Shown here piece by piece: positions 46,916-60,200 of a DNA stretch of 64,000 nucleotides. The notes under the pieces were generated by a model. It worked only from the letters and a program-made list of their open reading frames with translations. It was not told where the DNA came from and did not search any database. Position 1 is the first letter of the stretch; every line of letters starts with the position of its first letter. Source of the stretch: Imbricaverruca yamaguchii (taxonomy: Eukaryota > Arthropoda > Thecostraca > Neoverrucidae); the NCBI GenBank assembly GCA_034440575.1, contig JAOTOL010001521.1, forward strand, positions 162,001 through 226,000, in the 5' to 3' direction. A program made the translations under genes and the position numbers.

Positions 46916-48085
46916 CATAGTGCCAATTTGTCATCTGGCAGTTGTATGTCTTCTGCCAATTGAGTGCAGTCTTAAAAAGGTTAAAAGGTTAAGGTACAAC
47001 AACAATTAGGTTAAGGTACAACAACAACATTTAACAAAGGTTAAGGTAGTGTTTTTATGTATTCAAGGGTATGTGTAAGGTGCTGAATGTATTTTCCCCC
47101 ATGGATATCATTTGAAGTTTTAGCCATCAACATATTATGTTTAATGGTTTAAGCTGGTTGTACCCAATAGCATGGCTAAAGTTGTGATTGACCAAATCTT
47201 TGCCAGCCCTGCTTTGGATGAAATATTGGATTCTCAGTTTGGCCAATTTATTGCCTTGGATCAGACCTTGTTGCAGGCTTCAGCAGTCTTCATTCAGAGA
47301 ATCCATTGAAGCAGGCAATCTGTATGTATCAATTTGCATTGGATGTTTGGTGTATGCCAGTGCACCAATCATCAGTCATTGTGTGTTTGGTGCATTAGAG
47401 CATTTTGTAGTGTCTTCAAATTTTGTATTACAGGTGTCATGTATGATGTCATTTTATAATGTAATGTATTACAGGACGATGCACCCCTAAACTCCAATAA
47501 CCAACCATGTATTACAGGATAGCATAGCCATGATTAATATATGATGTTCCCTACTACATCATATTTTATCCCATAGTCATTTATAACTAGTTAGATTTGC
47601 CCAAGTACTCCATTGTTTGTTTTCAGTTCAGTTTGTACATTGCTATCCAATGTAGTTGATGGATAAACAACAAAAAGAAATATATATATATATATATACA
47701 TATATCCATTGTTCGTATGAAGTTATGAAGATGTGAAGTATGAAGTAGTGAAGTTAGGTCTTAACTTGTGATGTACTTCACAAGGCTAGATGTGCATGAG
47801 TTACTAAGAGGATACAAATCCAAGGATTTTGGAAATATAAGCTCAGAAATACATTGGTTTCACATTTTGGAAGAAAGTATAGATTAGCGCCTGGGCGCCA
47901 AATGACCCGGTAGTCGGCGCACCTTTAAGCCCAGATAAGCAATCAAAGGCTACCACCCAAGTCTAAATAACTAACTTGTGACTCATTGTTAACTGCATCT
48001 GATGATGTGACCTTCCGCGACCACATGCCTGCTGACTGGCGGCGCCGATCTCGACAGTGTATCGGCATCGCGCACCTGCGTCACC
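46916..48085. other. Upstream region of the NAP1-like gene
   Basis: AT-rich until ~47880, with a short TA tract near 47682-47705 and a SINE-tail word (GCACCCCTAAACTCCAATAA) near 47481. It then turns GC-richer up to the ATG. Presumably holds the promoter and 5' UTR of the NAP1-like gene; I cannot place a TATA or Inr with confidence. Confidence 0.4.
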
Positions 48086-48268
48086 ATGTCCGGAGACCCC
48101 GAGAAGGCGGCGGCGGCAGACACTATGGAGGCCGGCGAAGAGCGACCGGACGACACCACCGACCAGGCCGGCAGCGTGGCCTCCCAGCTGATGCGCAACC
48201 CGCAGGTGCTGGCCGCGCTGCAGGGCCGGCTCGACGGCATGGTCGGCTCGCCGTCCGGCTACGTCGAG
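48086..48268 (+). CDS. NAP1L: NAP1-like exon 1 (residues 1-61)
   Basis: ATG in CACCATGTC context. Encodes an acidic leader and then QLMRNPQVLAALQGRLDGMV and GSPSGYVE. Donor GTCGAG|GTAGGG. Confidence 0.93.
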
Positions 48269-51200
48269 GTAGGGCACGCCGGCCACCTGTCGCCTCGTCC
48301 TCCGCCTGTGTTGTCTGGCCGGCCTGTCGCGTTCAGGTAGTAAGGCAATGTGCCGAATGGCATCCACTGCGTGGGTACACGCAATTATTTATAATACGGG
48401 TATGGACGCAAAAGGACCCTGTTAGTCGAAATTCCACTTCAGCATCATGCAATCAAGGAGGGTACATAGCATCCAATGGATGTCATGTGCCCTCTGGCCA
48501 CAATGGGGTGTGTAATGCTTGGGTAGTCTTCGTGGTCGTCCGGTTATGTTGAGAGTATGGGGTGCTGTGGACAGTGTGTATAGCGACCTCCAGCTTCATG
48601 GAGGCTCAGGGTGCAGTGGACAGTGTGCTCTGAGTACATCTTGGCTGGAATGTGAGCCATGTGTCTTCCTTACATTTCGTCGACCTTTTGAGGTACAGGA
48701 TTCTTGGAGACGTTGCTTCTAACCATCCAACTGCTTTTTAAACGGATATTGTATGTGAATGCCTCCCAGTGTTAAATTATTCGAGAAATGGGGTGGAATA
48801 TACAACTTTCTGAACACTCGATCTACATCCTCATAGAAGTATTGACATCCTGCTCCATGATGCTTGCTTATGAGTTCATTGTGTCTCTTCCAAAAGTACC
48901 TCATTTATAAGTATCATCATCATGCTCTTGATAAGGGATGGTGATACACGAATATTTTGAAACACAATTTTAGGCAAAGGGCTTATTCATAAGGAGATAT
49001 GGCATGCAGTGCCATTGTATGCCATATGCATTTTTTTCTCTCGCTATCCTGAATATAGCTCTTCATAAGTTATGAATACCAAGGCAGTGGACAGGTTCAG
49101 TCATAAGCACATCATTGGCTCAAATTTGAGTATAAAACATCAAAAGCATTTGAAATGACACTAGTTCCATGGCAAATTTCGACATCCCACTGTGCTCGTT
49201 TCGACATCTCACACCTAACGAAGAAACGTTATTTTAACACTGATGCCTCCTGGGGTGCCTTTGCGACCAGGGCCCTATGCTAAGCAGAGTTCGTGTAAAC
49301 CCTGGCTCGGTTATGCCCTCCGTGATTTTCGGTTGCACAATACCGGTCCAGAGTGCGACGTGTCTAGATTCTGCTATTCAAGTGTACAGCACTATGTAAA
49401 GGGGAAGTATTTGTATTCAATGGGGAAATATTTAAGTCCATGTTTTCCTATTCTATATCAGTATGTATATTTGGTCATATGCACTTCCTACATCCACCAT
49501 TTATCTCTTGGCGTCTACCATCGGTTTGTAGCAGTACACTCCGAAGTGAAGCACACCTGGTGCATAAGCACTTATGCAGCACACCTGGCGTGAATCACTC
49601 AATTATCACTTACATGCTTTTGAAGTACTATTAGATGGCGCACAGGGCCGGGATTGTGTTTTAAAGTTATGTATAAGCCATTTGATATATACCACTGAAC
49701 ATAAAAAATATTCGGAGGCAAAATTTGATTTTTTTTTTTTTTGGAGGGTTAAAAATGAAGCTGTATTTGGGCAACTGCAACTCTGTCTGACTATGCTAAG
49801 CTGTATTTGGGCAACTGCAACTCTGTCTGACTATGCTAAGCTGTATTTGGGCAACTGCAACTCTGTCTGACTATGCTAAGCTGTATTTGGGCAACTGCAA
49901 CTCTGTCTGACTATGCTAAGCTGTATTTGGGCAACTGCAACTCTGTCTGACTATGCTAAGCTGTATTTGGGCAACTGCAACTCTGTCTGACTATGCTAAG
50001 CTGTATTTGGGCAACTGCAACTCTGTCTGACTATGCTAAGCTGTATTTGGGCAACTGCAACTCTGTCTGACTATGCTAAGCTGTATTTGGGCAACTGCAA
50101 CTCTGTCTGACTATGCTAAGCTGTATTTGGGCAACTGCAACTCTGTCTGACTATGCTAAGCTGTATTTGGGCAACTGCAACTCTGTCTGACTATGCTAAG
50201 CTGTATTTGGGCAACTGCAACTCTGTCTGACTATGCTAAGCTGTATTTGGGCAACTGCAACTCTGTCTGACTATGCTAAGCTGTATTTGGGCAACTGCAA
50301 CTCTGTCTGACTATGCTAAGCTGTATTTGGGCAACTGCAACTCTGTCTGACTATGCTAAGCTGTATTTGGGCAACTGCAACTCTGTCTGACTATGCTAAG
50401 CTGTATTTGGGCAACTGCAACTCTGTCTGACTATGCTAAGCTGTATTTGGGCAACTGCAACTCTGTCTGACTATGCTAAGCTGTATTTGGGCAACTGCAA
50501 CTCTGTCTGACTATGCTAAGCTGTATTTGGGCAACTGCAACTCTGTCTGACTATGCTAAGCTGTATTTGGGCAACTGCAACTCTGTCTGACTATGCTAAG
50601 CTTGTGTATTTGGGCAACTGCAACTCTGTCTGACTATGCTAAGCTGTATTTGGGCAACTGCAACTCTGTCTGACTATGCTAAGCTGTATTTGGGCAACTG
50701 CAACTCTGTCTGACTATGCTAAGCTGTATTTGGGCAACTGCAACTCTGTCTGACTATGCTAAGCTGTATTTGGGCAACTGCAACTCTGTCTGACTATGCT
50801 AAGCTGTATTTGGGCAACTGCAACTCTGTCTGACTATGCTAAGCTGTATTTGGGCAACTGCAACTTTTTTCTGACTATGCTAAGCTGTATTTGGGCAACT
50901 GCAACTCTGTCTGACTATGCTAAGCTGTATTTGGGCAACTGCAACTCTGTCTGACTATGCTAAGCTGTATTTGGGCAACTGCAACTCTGTCTGACTATGC
51001 TAAGCTGTATTTGGGCAACTGCAACTCTGTCTGACTATGCTAAGCTGTATTTGGGCAACTGCAACTCTGTCTGACTATGCTAAGCTGTATTTGGGCAACT
51101 GCAACTCTGTCTGACTATGCTAAGCTGTATTTGGGCAACTGCATTTACTCTGTCTGACTATGCTAAGCTGTATTTGGGCAACTGCAACTCTGTCTGACTA

Positions 51201-54200
51201 TGCTAAGCTGTATTTGGGCAACTGCAACTCTGTCTGACTATGCTAAGCTGTATTTGGGCAACTGCAACTCTGTCTGACTATGCTAAGCTGTATTTGGGCA
51301 ACTGCAACTCTGTCTGACTATGCTAAGCTGTATTTGGGCAACTGCAACTCTGTCTGACTATGCTAAGCTGTATTTGGGCAACTGCAACTTTTCTGTGCTA
51401 AGCTGTTTGCTATGCTAAGCTGTATTTGGGCAACTGCAACTCTGTCTGACTATGCTAAGCTGTATTTGGGCAACTGCAACTCTGTCTGACTATGCTAAGC
51501 TGTATTTGGGCAACTGCAACTCTGTCTGACTATGCTAAGCTGTATTTGGGCAACTGCAACTCTGTCTGACTATGCTAAGCTGTATTTGGGCAACTGCAAC
51601 TCTGTCTGACTATGCTAAGCTGTATTTGGGCAACTGCAACTCTGTCTGACTATGCTAAGCTGTATTTGGGCAACTGCAACTCTGTCTGACTATGCTAAGC
51701 TGTATTTGGGCAACTGCAACTCTGTCTGACTATGCTAAGCTGTATTTGGGCAACTGCAACTCTGTCTGACTATGCTAAGCTGTATTTGGGCAACTGCAAC
51801 TCTGTCTGACTATGCTAAGCTGTATTTGGGCAACTGCAACTCTGTCTGACTATGCTAAGCTGTATTTGGGCAACTGCAACTCTGTCTGACTATGCTAAGC
51901 TGTATTTGGGCAACTGCAACTCTGTCTGACTATGCTAAGCTGTATTTGGGCAACTGCAACTCTGTCTGACTATGCTAAGCTGTATTTGGGCAACTGCAAC
52001 TCTGTCTGACTATGCTAAGCTGTATTTGGGCAAGCTGCAACTCTGTCTGACTATGCTAAGCTGTATTTGGGCAACTGCAACTCTGTCTGACTATGCTAAG
52101 CTGTATTTGGGCAACTGCAACTCTGTCTGACTATGCTAAGCTGTATTTGGTGCAACTCTGTCTGACTATACTAAGTTATTTTTGGGCAACTGCAACTCTG
52201 TCTGACTATGCTAAGCTGTATTTGGGCAACTGCAACTCTGTCTGACTATGCTAAGCTGTATTTGGGCAACTGCAACTCTGTCTGACTATGCTAAGCTGTA
52301 TTTGGGCAACTGCAACTCTGTCTGACTATGCTAAGCTTTTTTTGGGCAACTGCAACTGTCTGTCTGACTATGCTAAGCTGTATTTGGGCAACTGCAACTC
52401 TGTCTGACTATGCTAAGCTGTATTTGGGCAACTGCAACTCTGTCTGACTATGCTAAGCTGTATTTGGGCAACTGCAACTCTGTTTGACTTTGCTAAGTTT
52501 TATTTGGGCAACTGCAACTCTGTCTGACTATGCTAAGCTGTATTTGGGCAACTGCAACTCTGTCTGTCTGACTATGCTAAGCTGTATTTGGGCAACTGCA
52601 ACTCTGTCTGGCTATGCTAAGCTGTATTTGGGCAACTGCAACTCTGTCTACTATGCTAAGCTGTATTTGGGCAACTGCAACTCTGTCTGACTATGCTAAG
52701 CTGTATTTGGGCAACTGCAACTCTGTCTGACTATGCTAAGCTGTATTTGGGCAACTGCAACTCTGTCTGACTATGCTAAGCTGTATTTGGGCAACTGCAA
52801 CTCTGTCTGACTATGCTAAGCTGTATTTGGGCAATGCAACTCTTCTGACTATGTAAGTTGTATTTGCAACTGCAACTCTGTCTGACTATGCTAAGCTGTA
52901 TTTGGGCAACTGCAACTCTGTCTGACTATGCTAAGCTGTATTTGGGCAACTGCAACTCTGTCTGGCTATGCTAAGCTGTATTTGGGCAACTGCAACTCTG
53001 TCTGGCTATGCTAAGCTGTATTTGGGCAACTGCAACTCTGTCTGACTATGCTAAGCTGTATTTGGGCAACTGCAACTCTGTCTGACTATGCTAAGCTGTA
53101 TTTGGGCAACTGCAACTCTGTCTGACTATGCTAAGCTGTATTTGGGCAACTGCAACTCTGTCTGACTATGCTAAGCTGTATTTGGGCAACTGCAACTCTG
53201 TCTGACTATGCTAAGCTGTATTTGGGCAACTGCAACTCTGTCTGACTATGCTAAGCTGTATTTGGGCAACTGCAACTCTGTCTGACTATGCTAAGCTGTA
53301 TTTGGGCAACTGCAACTCTGTCTGACTATGCTAAGCTGTATTTGGGCAACTGCAACTCTGTCTGACTATGCTAAGCTGTATTTGGGCAACTGCAACTCTG
53401 TCTGACTATGCTAAGCTGTATTTGGGCAACTGCAACTCTGTCTGACTATGCTAAGCTGTATTTGGGCAACTGCAACTCTGTCTGACTATGCTAAGCTGTA
53501 TTTGGGCAACTGCAACTCTGTCTGACTATGCTAAGCTGTATTTGGGCAACTGCAACTCTGTCTGACTATGCTAAGCTGTATTTGGGCAACTGCAACTCTG
53601 TCTGACTATGCTAAGCTGTATTTGGGCAACTGCAACTCTGTCTGACTATGCTAAGCTGTATTTGGGCAACTGCAACTCTGTCTGACTATGCTAAGCTGTA
53701 TTTGGGCAACTGCAACTCTGTCTGACTATGCTAAGCTGTATTTGGGCAACTGCAACTCTGTCTGACTATGCTAAGCTGTATTTGGGCAACTGCAACTCTG
53801 TCTGACTATGCTAAGCTGTATTTGGGCAACTGCAACTCTGTCTGACTATGCTAAGCTGTATTTGGGCAACTGCAACTCTGTCTGACTATGCTAAGCTGTA
53901 TTTGGGCAACTGCAACTCTGTCTGACTATGCTAAGCTGTATTTGGGCAACTGCAACTCTGTCTGACTATGCTGTATTTGGGAACTAAACTTTTTTTTATT
54001 TTAAGCTGTATTTGGGCAACTGCAACTCTGTCTGACTATGCTAAGCTGTATTTGGGCAACTGCAACTCTGTCTGACTATGCTAAGCTGTATTTGGGCAAC
54101 TGCAACTCTGTCTGACTATGCTAAGCTGTATTTGGGCAACTGCAACTCTGTCTGACTATGCTAAGCTGTATTTGGGCAACTGCAACTCTGTCTGACTATG

Positions 54201-57200
54201 CTAAGCTGCCTATCTCGGCGCCTTTTCATTGACACACTTGGATCAGCCATTGTCGCCCCTTGTCGCGGGGGTAGCCGAGTATCTTACGCCGCGCCATTAG
54301 CCGTGATTGTGCATAAAGTGCGCCGTGAAACACCCAATAAAGAGTATCTGTGAGCTGGTGGTGAGCACGTGACCCGACTCATACCGCTGAGGTGTCCCGC
54401 CACCCGTGAGCGGGTGGTCCCGGTCCCAGCACGTGACCCGACTCATACCGCTGAGGTGTCCCGCCACCCGTGAGCGGGTGGTCCCGGTCCCAGCACGTGA
54501 CCCGACTCATACCGCTGAGGTGTCCCGCTACCCGTGAGCGGGTGGTCCCGGTCCCAGCACGTGACCCGACGCTTGAGCGGGTGGCCCCGGTCCATGACGT
54601 CAGTCCCACCGCTCAGCTGTACTGGGCGGCGGGCGAGACGCCCATGTCGCTGAACTGTTGGGCTCGATACTAGGCGGTGTCAGACTGTGACGGAGCCGCA
54701 AGTTGTCTGCCGACCTTGACACCGCGCTGCCACCGGGCGCGGCGTGCTAATCGATGCCACGCCGACCGGCCGCTCTATTGGGGCTCGTGTGTCTTGTTCT
54801 CGTCAAGGCGCCGTTAGTACGCTAGTATGCGGTTGTCCGATGCGTACGGATGTGGCCGAGAAGCTCCGCCAGCGGTCTGATAGCTATACACGCTGCCAAC
54901 CAAAAGGAGCGAGTGCGTCATACAATGTGTTCTCCAAACAAGTTGAAACTGCACAATGACCATCGTCACACGAACTATCTTCGTTGGCGAAGATAAAGTT
55001 CAAAGTGCCAGAGAATGGTGCCAGAGAATGGTTATGTAAACCCCACAGCAGTGTCGTGGATTTCAAAAAGTTGTGTACAAATGAACATCTAATAGAAGCT
55101 TGTGCTGACGCCTGGCAGTGTTAGCTTCCTGAGTTAACCTCCGTGAAGTGTTATTGCGATTAACTACGGTGTTGCTTATCTCGCTTTTAGATCACTCAAC
55201 ACCGACGTCATCTTGTGAATGTTCTCCCAACAACTATTATGTTCTCATTTCATCATTTGTATATGTAGATTTGTTGACTTCCTTACATGTCATACCTGGT
55301 TTTAACCTCTGGAGATCACTATATGACCTTCGCAGTCGAAGTGCCCCTAAACTACAATAACAACCTCTGGAGCTGCATTCCTCATGCCCTCATGCCCCGC
55401 ACACTATAACTTAATTAATTCCAAGGTGCTTCCATACAACTGGGAATAACAAGGAAATCATACGAGTGATATTAGTAATTATTCGACGACAGGAAAACAA
55501 AAATCGTTCGCTTTTATGGCGATAGCCACATTTTGAATATTTTGTTCATTAACTTTTTCTCTCCACACCGGGAAGTTGGAATCCCCCACCATAAGCAATG
55601 AGAGTGTACCCGTGTTAGCGTAGGTGTCGCTCACGTGCTAATTGGCCGTTTGATGGTACCAGTGTCGCGTAATGACGAGCACGATTTCCCCACATGGCCT
55701 GGTGTCATCACACACCTGGCTACCCCACCTGGCCTGGTGTTATTGCACCTGGCTACCCCACATGGCCTGGTGTTATTACACCTGGCTACCCCACACAGCC
55801 TGGTGTCATCACACACATGGCTACCCCACATGGCCTGGTGTGATCACAAGCCTGGTTACTCCACATGGCCTGGTGTTATTACACCTGGCTACCCCACATG
55901 GCCTGGTGTCATCACACACCTGCCTACCCCACATGGCCTGGTGTCATCACACACCTGGCTACCCCACACGGCCTGGTGTGATCACAAGCCTTGTTACTCC
56001 ACATGGCCTGGTGTTATTACACCTGGCTACCCCACATGGCCTGGTGTCATCACACACCTGGCTACCCCACATGGCCTGGTGTCATCACACACCTGGCTAC
56101 CCCACATGGCCTGGTGTGATCACAAGCCTGGTTACTCCACATACACTAAAGATCATGCCAAGCCTGGCTACCCCAAATGACATGTTGCCATCACAAACAT
56201 GGATACTCGTCATACACTATGGATCATTCCAAACCTGGTTACTTCACATGCACTAGGGATCATGCCAAGGCTGGTTATTCCATGTACCGTACTCATGACA
56301 AGCTCGGTTATACCACACACCGTAATGCTATGGCGTCCTGATTATACACGATCGGAGGGACACCACCAGCAGCCATGGAAATTGTACAATGGGTTTCGCC
56401 GTGATTTACGCCTGGTGAACCAGAATACCAGCGTACGATTATGTTCAGTGTTCTGTGGAGATAATCTGGCAGTCTGCACCCTTTAGTTGTGATTAATGAA
56501 GGCCATGTGTGTTGGGCATTATGGTTTAGCAGGCTCACGAGCTGCATGCATGTTTGCAATGCCATGTGTTGTAATGCAATTTGTTCCAGACTCATTGCAC
56601 GCGTTTCGTTTTCAGAGTTTGCCCAAGGTCGTGAAACGGAGGATCAAGGCACTGAAGAACTTACAACTTGAAGCTACAAACCTCGAGGCTCAGTTTTATG
56701 AGGAAGTCCATGCCTTGGAGTGTAAATACCACAAGCTGTATGTTCCTCTATATGAAAAGGTAAGCTTAATAAGGCGGTTATTTCCGTGGGCGTTTTGGGG
56801 GCAACGTCAATAACAACGCATAACGCATTGGGATTCGAAGATTCTTGTGAGTCAACACGTGTCGGGAACTTGTTTCGACTTTTCGTGAACATAATGTTAA
56901 CTTTCTGAATTAATTTGCACTGGATTCAATCAAAACGGATTTTAACTTTGGAGCATTCGACAACAATACAAGTTACTATTTTTAGCATAGACAGATTATA
57001 GCATTCTTGGTATCCATAACATTGCAATTTTGCCGGCAGATGCAACGTTTACATCTTAGCATCAACTTTTGCCTGGCATAACGTCAAATTGCTTAGACGT
57101 CTCTACTTGATATCACTCTACGAAATATCCATCTCCGTATGCTCCGTTAGTAACGTTCGCATTTTGCATTGGTGGTGAGGTACGTTTTTAAGGTTGTTGA

Positions 57201-60200
57201 TTTAATATGGTTGTTTTATTTTGATTATGCTTCTTGTATCCAGATATGTTGCTTCAGTTTCCTTTCACACGGAGAAGCCTCCTCAGTGGGGTCAGTCAAC
57301 GCTACTCAGCTGGCCATGAAAATGACGCTCCCTTTGGCTACCACAACTGCCCCGATAGGGGTGTGGACATACGGAGGTGTCTGGACCGCCGTCATGTCAG
57401 GCTGACTAGGGATGAAGCTGCGGAAGTCGTTAGCCACAGTGGTCGCGTCGTTTCCTTATCACTCCTTGCAAGGGGTTTGGATCTGTCTATATCATCGTTT
57501 ATGCGATTAGGATGGTAGCGAGTCTGGCGCTTGAAGTGTGCTAAGTTAGGGGTCTTGAAGCAGACACAAGGACTATGGTGCTCCTCGCACCGGGTCGAAC
57601 GATGGGAAGAGGTCACGCTTTTCTGCCTGTTGATAGGACATTCCCTAGCTACGCATGGCTACATACTTACGGGAGGTGACCGGCTATAATGTTCACGTTG
57701 TTCTGCCCTGCGTACTGTGCATCATATGACGGTACATCCGCCGCTGGAACACCTGCGCCTCAGCATTTTGGAAAGGCGAACACAGACTCCTTGCGTATCC
57801 TTCTGGATGACGGCTTGGAAGCCGTGGCGTGCTGCAGCATCTTTACACTCCTCAAACCATAACACTTTGATGTGATCTACCATCATCCTTGAGCCAGTAT
57901 TTAACTTCAACCAATGTACCTAGAGGGACATCACCTCCGATTGGCTCTAGCCATAGTTATGGGTACACATTGACATCGTTGTCGACGCCCGTCAGCATCA
58001 TTTCTCGAAGGCAACAGACGCTCCCAAAAATCTGCCTACATACACAAACAAACACCAATTCATCATCGTCATCCATGTGTAGAAGGGTATCGGTAGGTTC
58101 CTTTTGGGTATTGCGGAGCAATGTCGACGCCGTGCCAAGTTTATGGGCAGTTTAAGTGATTCAACATGGCTCGAGATTTGAACACCTGTGGTCGCGTAAC
58201 CTGATTTGTCTCGTTGGCCGTGTGTCTAACCAGAGCCACGTGGGAATTTGTGGAAACGAGGCTGTGTATGCTGCGGCGAAGTGAGGTGCGCGGACCTGTG
58301 CACACACTCACCCCTCCCGCTTCCTGCTAGGGACTTGTACTCAGCTGTCAAAGGTTGTATAACGGGCAATTGGCAAACAAACTGGAACTCTCTAACAAAC
58401 AACAAATGGAAGACTGTAATGCCATGCATTGGTGAGTAGGCTTTATCCTCACACCTAAACAGAGGATATGAGGTGTCCCTGTGTCGCCTGCGTTTGGGAC
58501 GTACTTATGCGACATATCGGTATCCTCCGAGCAGTGACTACACGCGACAGTGCCCGAGGTGCACCGCACCAATGTCAGTGCGACACATTTTAGTCTCATG
58601 TCCCCGACTTGCCCACGAACGGAGACGTCACTTTGGACGTTCCTCTGTCTCGCTTCTGGAAGTATTAGGTGACTAGTCTGACATTGTTCACTCGGGACAA
58701 CTTTTTAAATTATTCTTGGAAGTCAGATCTTCCGTGATTTACACCGGCCATTAACCCGCGCCGTCTTTCCGGTCAAATCTTCCCACTTCGTCGGTGGGGG
58801 GCGGTTGAAGACCCCCCTCTAAAATGCAAACTAAGCATCGCACGAAAACGAAAGAGGTGTCATCGGAAAGCGCTCGACGAGTAGGGTCCGGGTCCATCCT
58901 CCAAACAAATTCGAAAAGTGACGCCACCAGGGGGGCTAGGTTTTCACGACTTTTCATAGCTTACATTATGTTTTTCACTCTGGGGTGTTCATTTTGGGGA
59001 TATATGATAAGAAACAAAATGATAAAAGGCTAGCGAAATAGACCAGGACTATAACTTTTTTGGGCCCCCAAAAGAAAATGTTAATATTTTTTCCAATTTC
59101 AAAATTTTGAGTTTTCAAGTTTTCTTTAATTTTCCTTTTCCAATGGGTAGAGCAGACCGTGAAACGTTGCTGGAAGTTAACTTTCCCTAATTAAAAATGC
59201 TTACTGTAGCCAGTATCATGTATTTGAACTGCAATTTGTGGCTAATACGCAAAATTTACATGTGGTCAAAAACTGAGAGATAAAAAAAACCGAAAAATTC
59301 AACTCGTGCGTTTTGTTCCATCCGTAGAGATGAGCAAACGCTGAAAGTTTCATTAAAATATCTGTATCCGTTAAAGCGTGACGACTGGTTGAACTTTCTT
59401 GGAGGTGACCTCACTTGACCTTGACTAACTCCTTGACCCTAGATGACCTGACCTAAAAATTTTAAATCAGTATGTCAAATTGATGTGGGAAAAGGCTTGC
59501 CAAATTTGGGCGCGCTGCCGCGCGCCGTTCGTCCGCTATCCGCGAAAATTTGAGGGGGGGGGGGCGGTTGAAGACCCCCCGAGACCGGACGGGTTAACAT
59601 ACTGATGCAGACGTGGCTAGTACCACTTGTATTATGGGCAGATTCGACATCGTCTATAACTCCCGAAGTGGCGTTCACACGCTCTTACTCATAAATAACT
59701 GTTATGGGCGCTATATGACCTATGCGGTCGATGCGCCACAAAATCACAATCACGAAATAGTGAGTTATTAGATCGGTTGACATGACCTGCTGCCGTATGA
59801 TGGTGCCTTTGGCCTGACCGTTGGCTCAGCCCGTGACCATGCGACCTGACCGGTGACCTGTGTCGGGTCAGCGCGCTACGGTGGTGAACGGTGAGCACGA
59901 GCCTACCGACGCCGAATGCGAGTTCACTCTGGACGACGACATCAGCGAAGAGATGGAGGACAAGGCCAAGATCGGCGACGGCGACAGCAAACCGCACGGC
60001 ATGGACGAGGCCACAAAGGTGTGTGTGTGTGGGCGGACACGCGGAGCTCGGTCGGCGGGGAGTCGGACTCTTGGCCGCAGGATCGCGGGTTCTAATCCCA
60101 TAACTGGCGGGATTACTAGGTCCGCCCGCGACCGACCAGCGTGAAAGGTTGGCGAGGCTGTGCCTCAGAAGTCCGATGCGTGCTAACAAACCGAGTACCT

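Noticed and set aside
49759..54208. CRISPR array
   Set aside because: Units are directly contiguous with no unique spacers, and the context is a eukaryotic intron.
55635..56256. 181- and 194-codon frames in the 55.7-56.1 kb repeat
   Set aside because: Repeat-derived open frames in an intron; no start context or domain.
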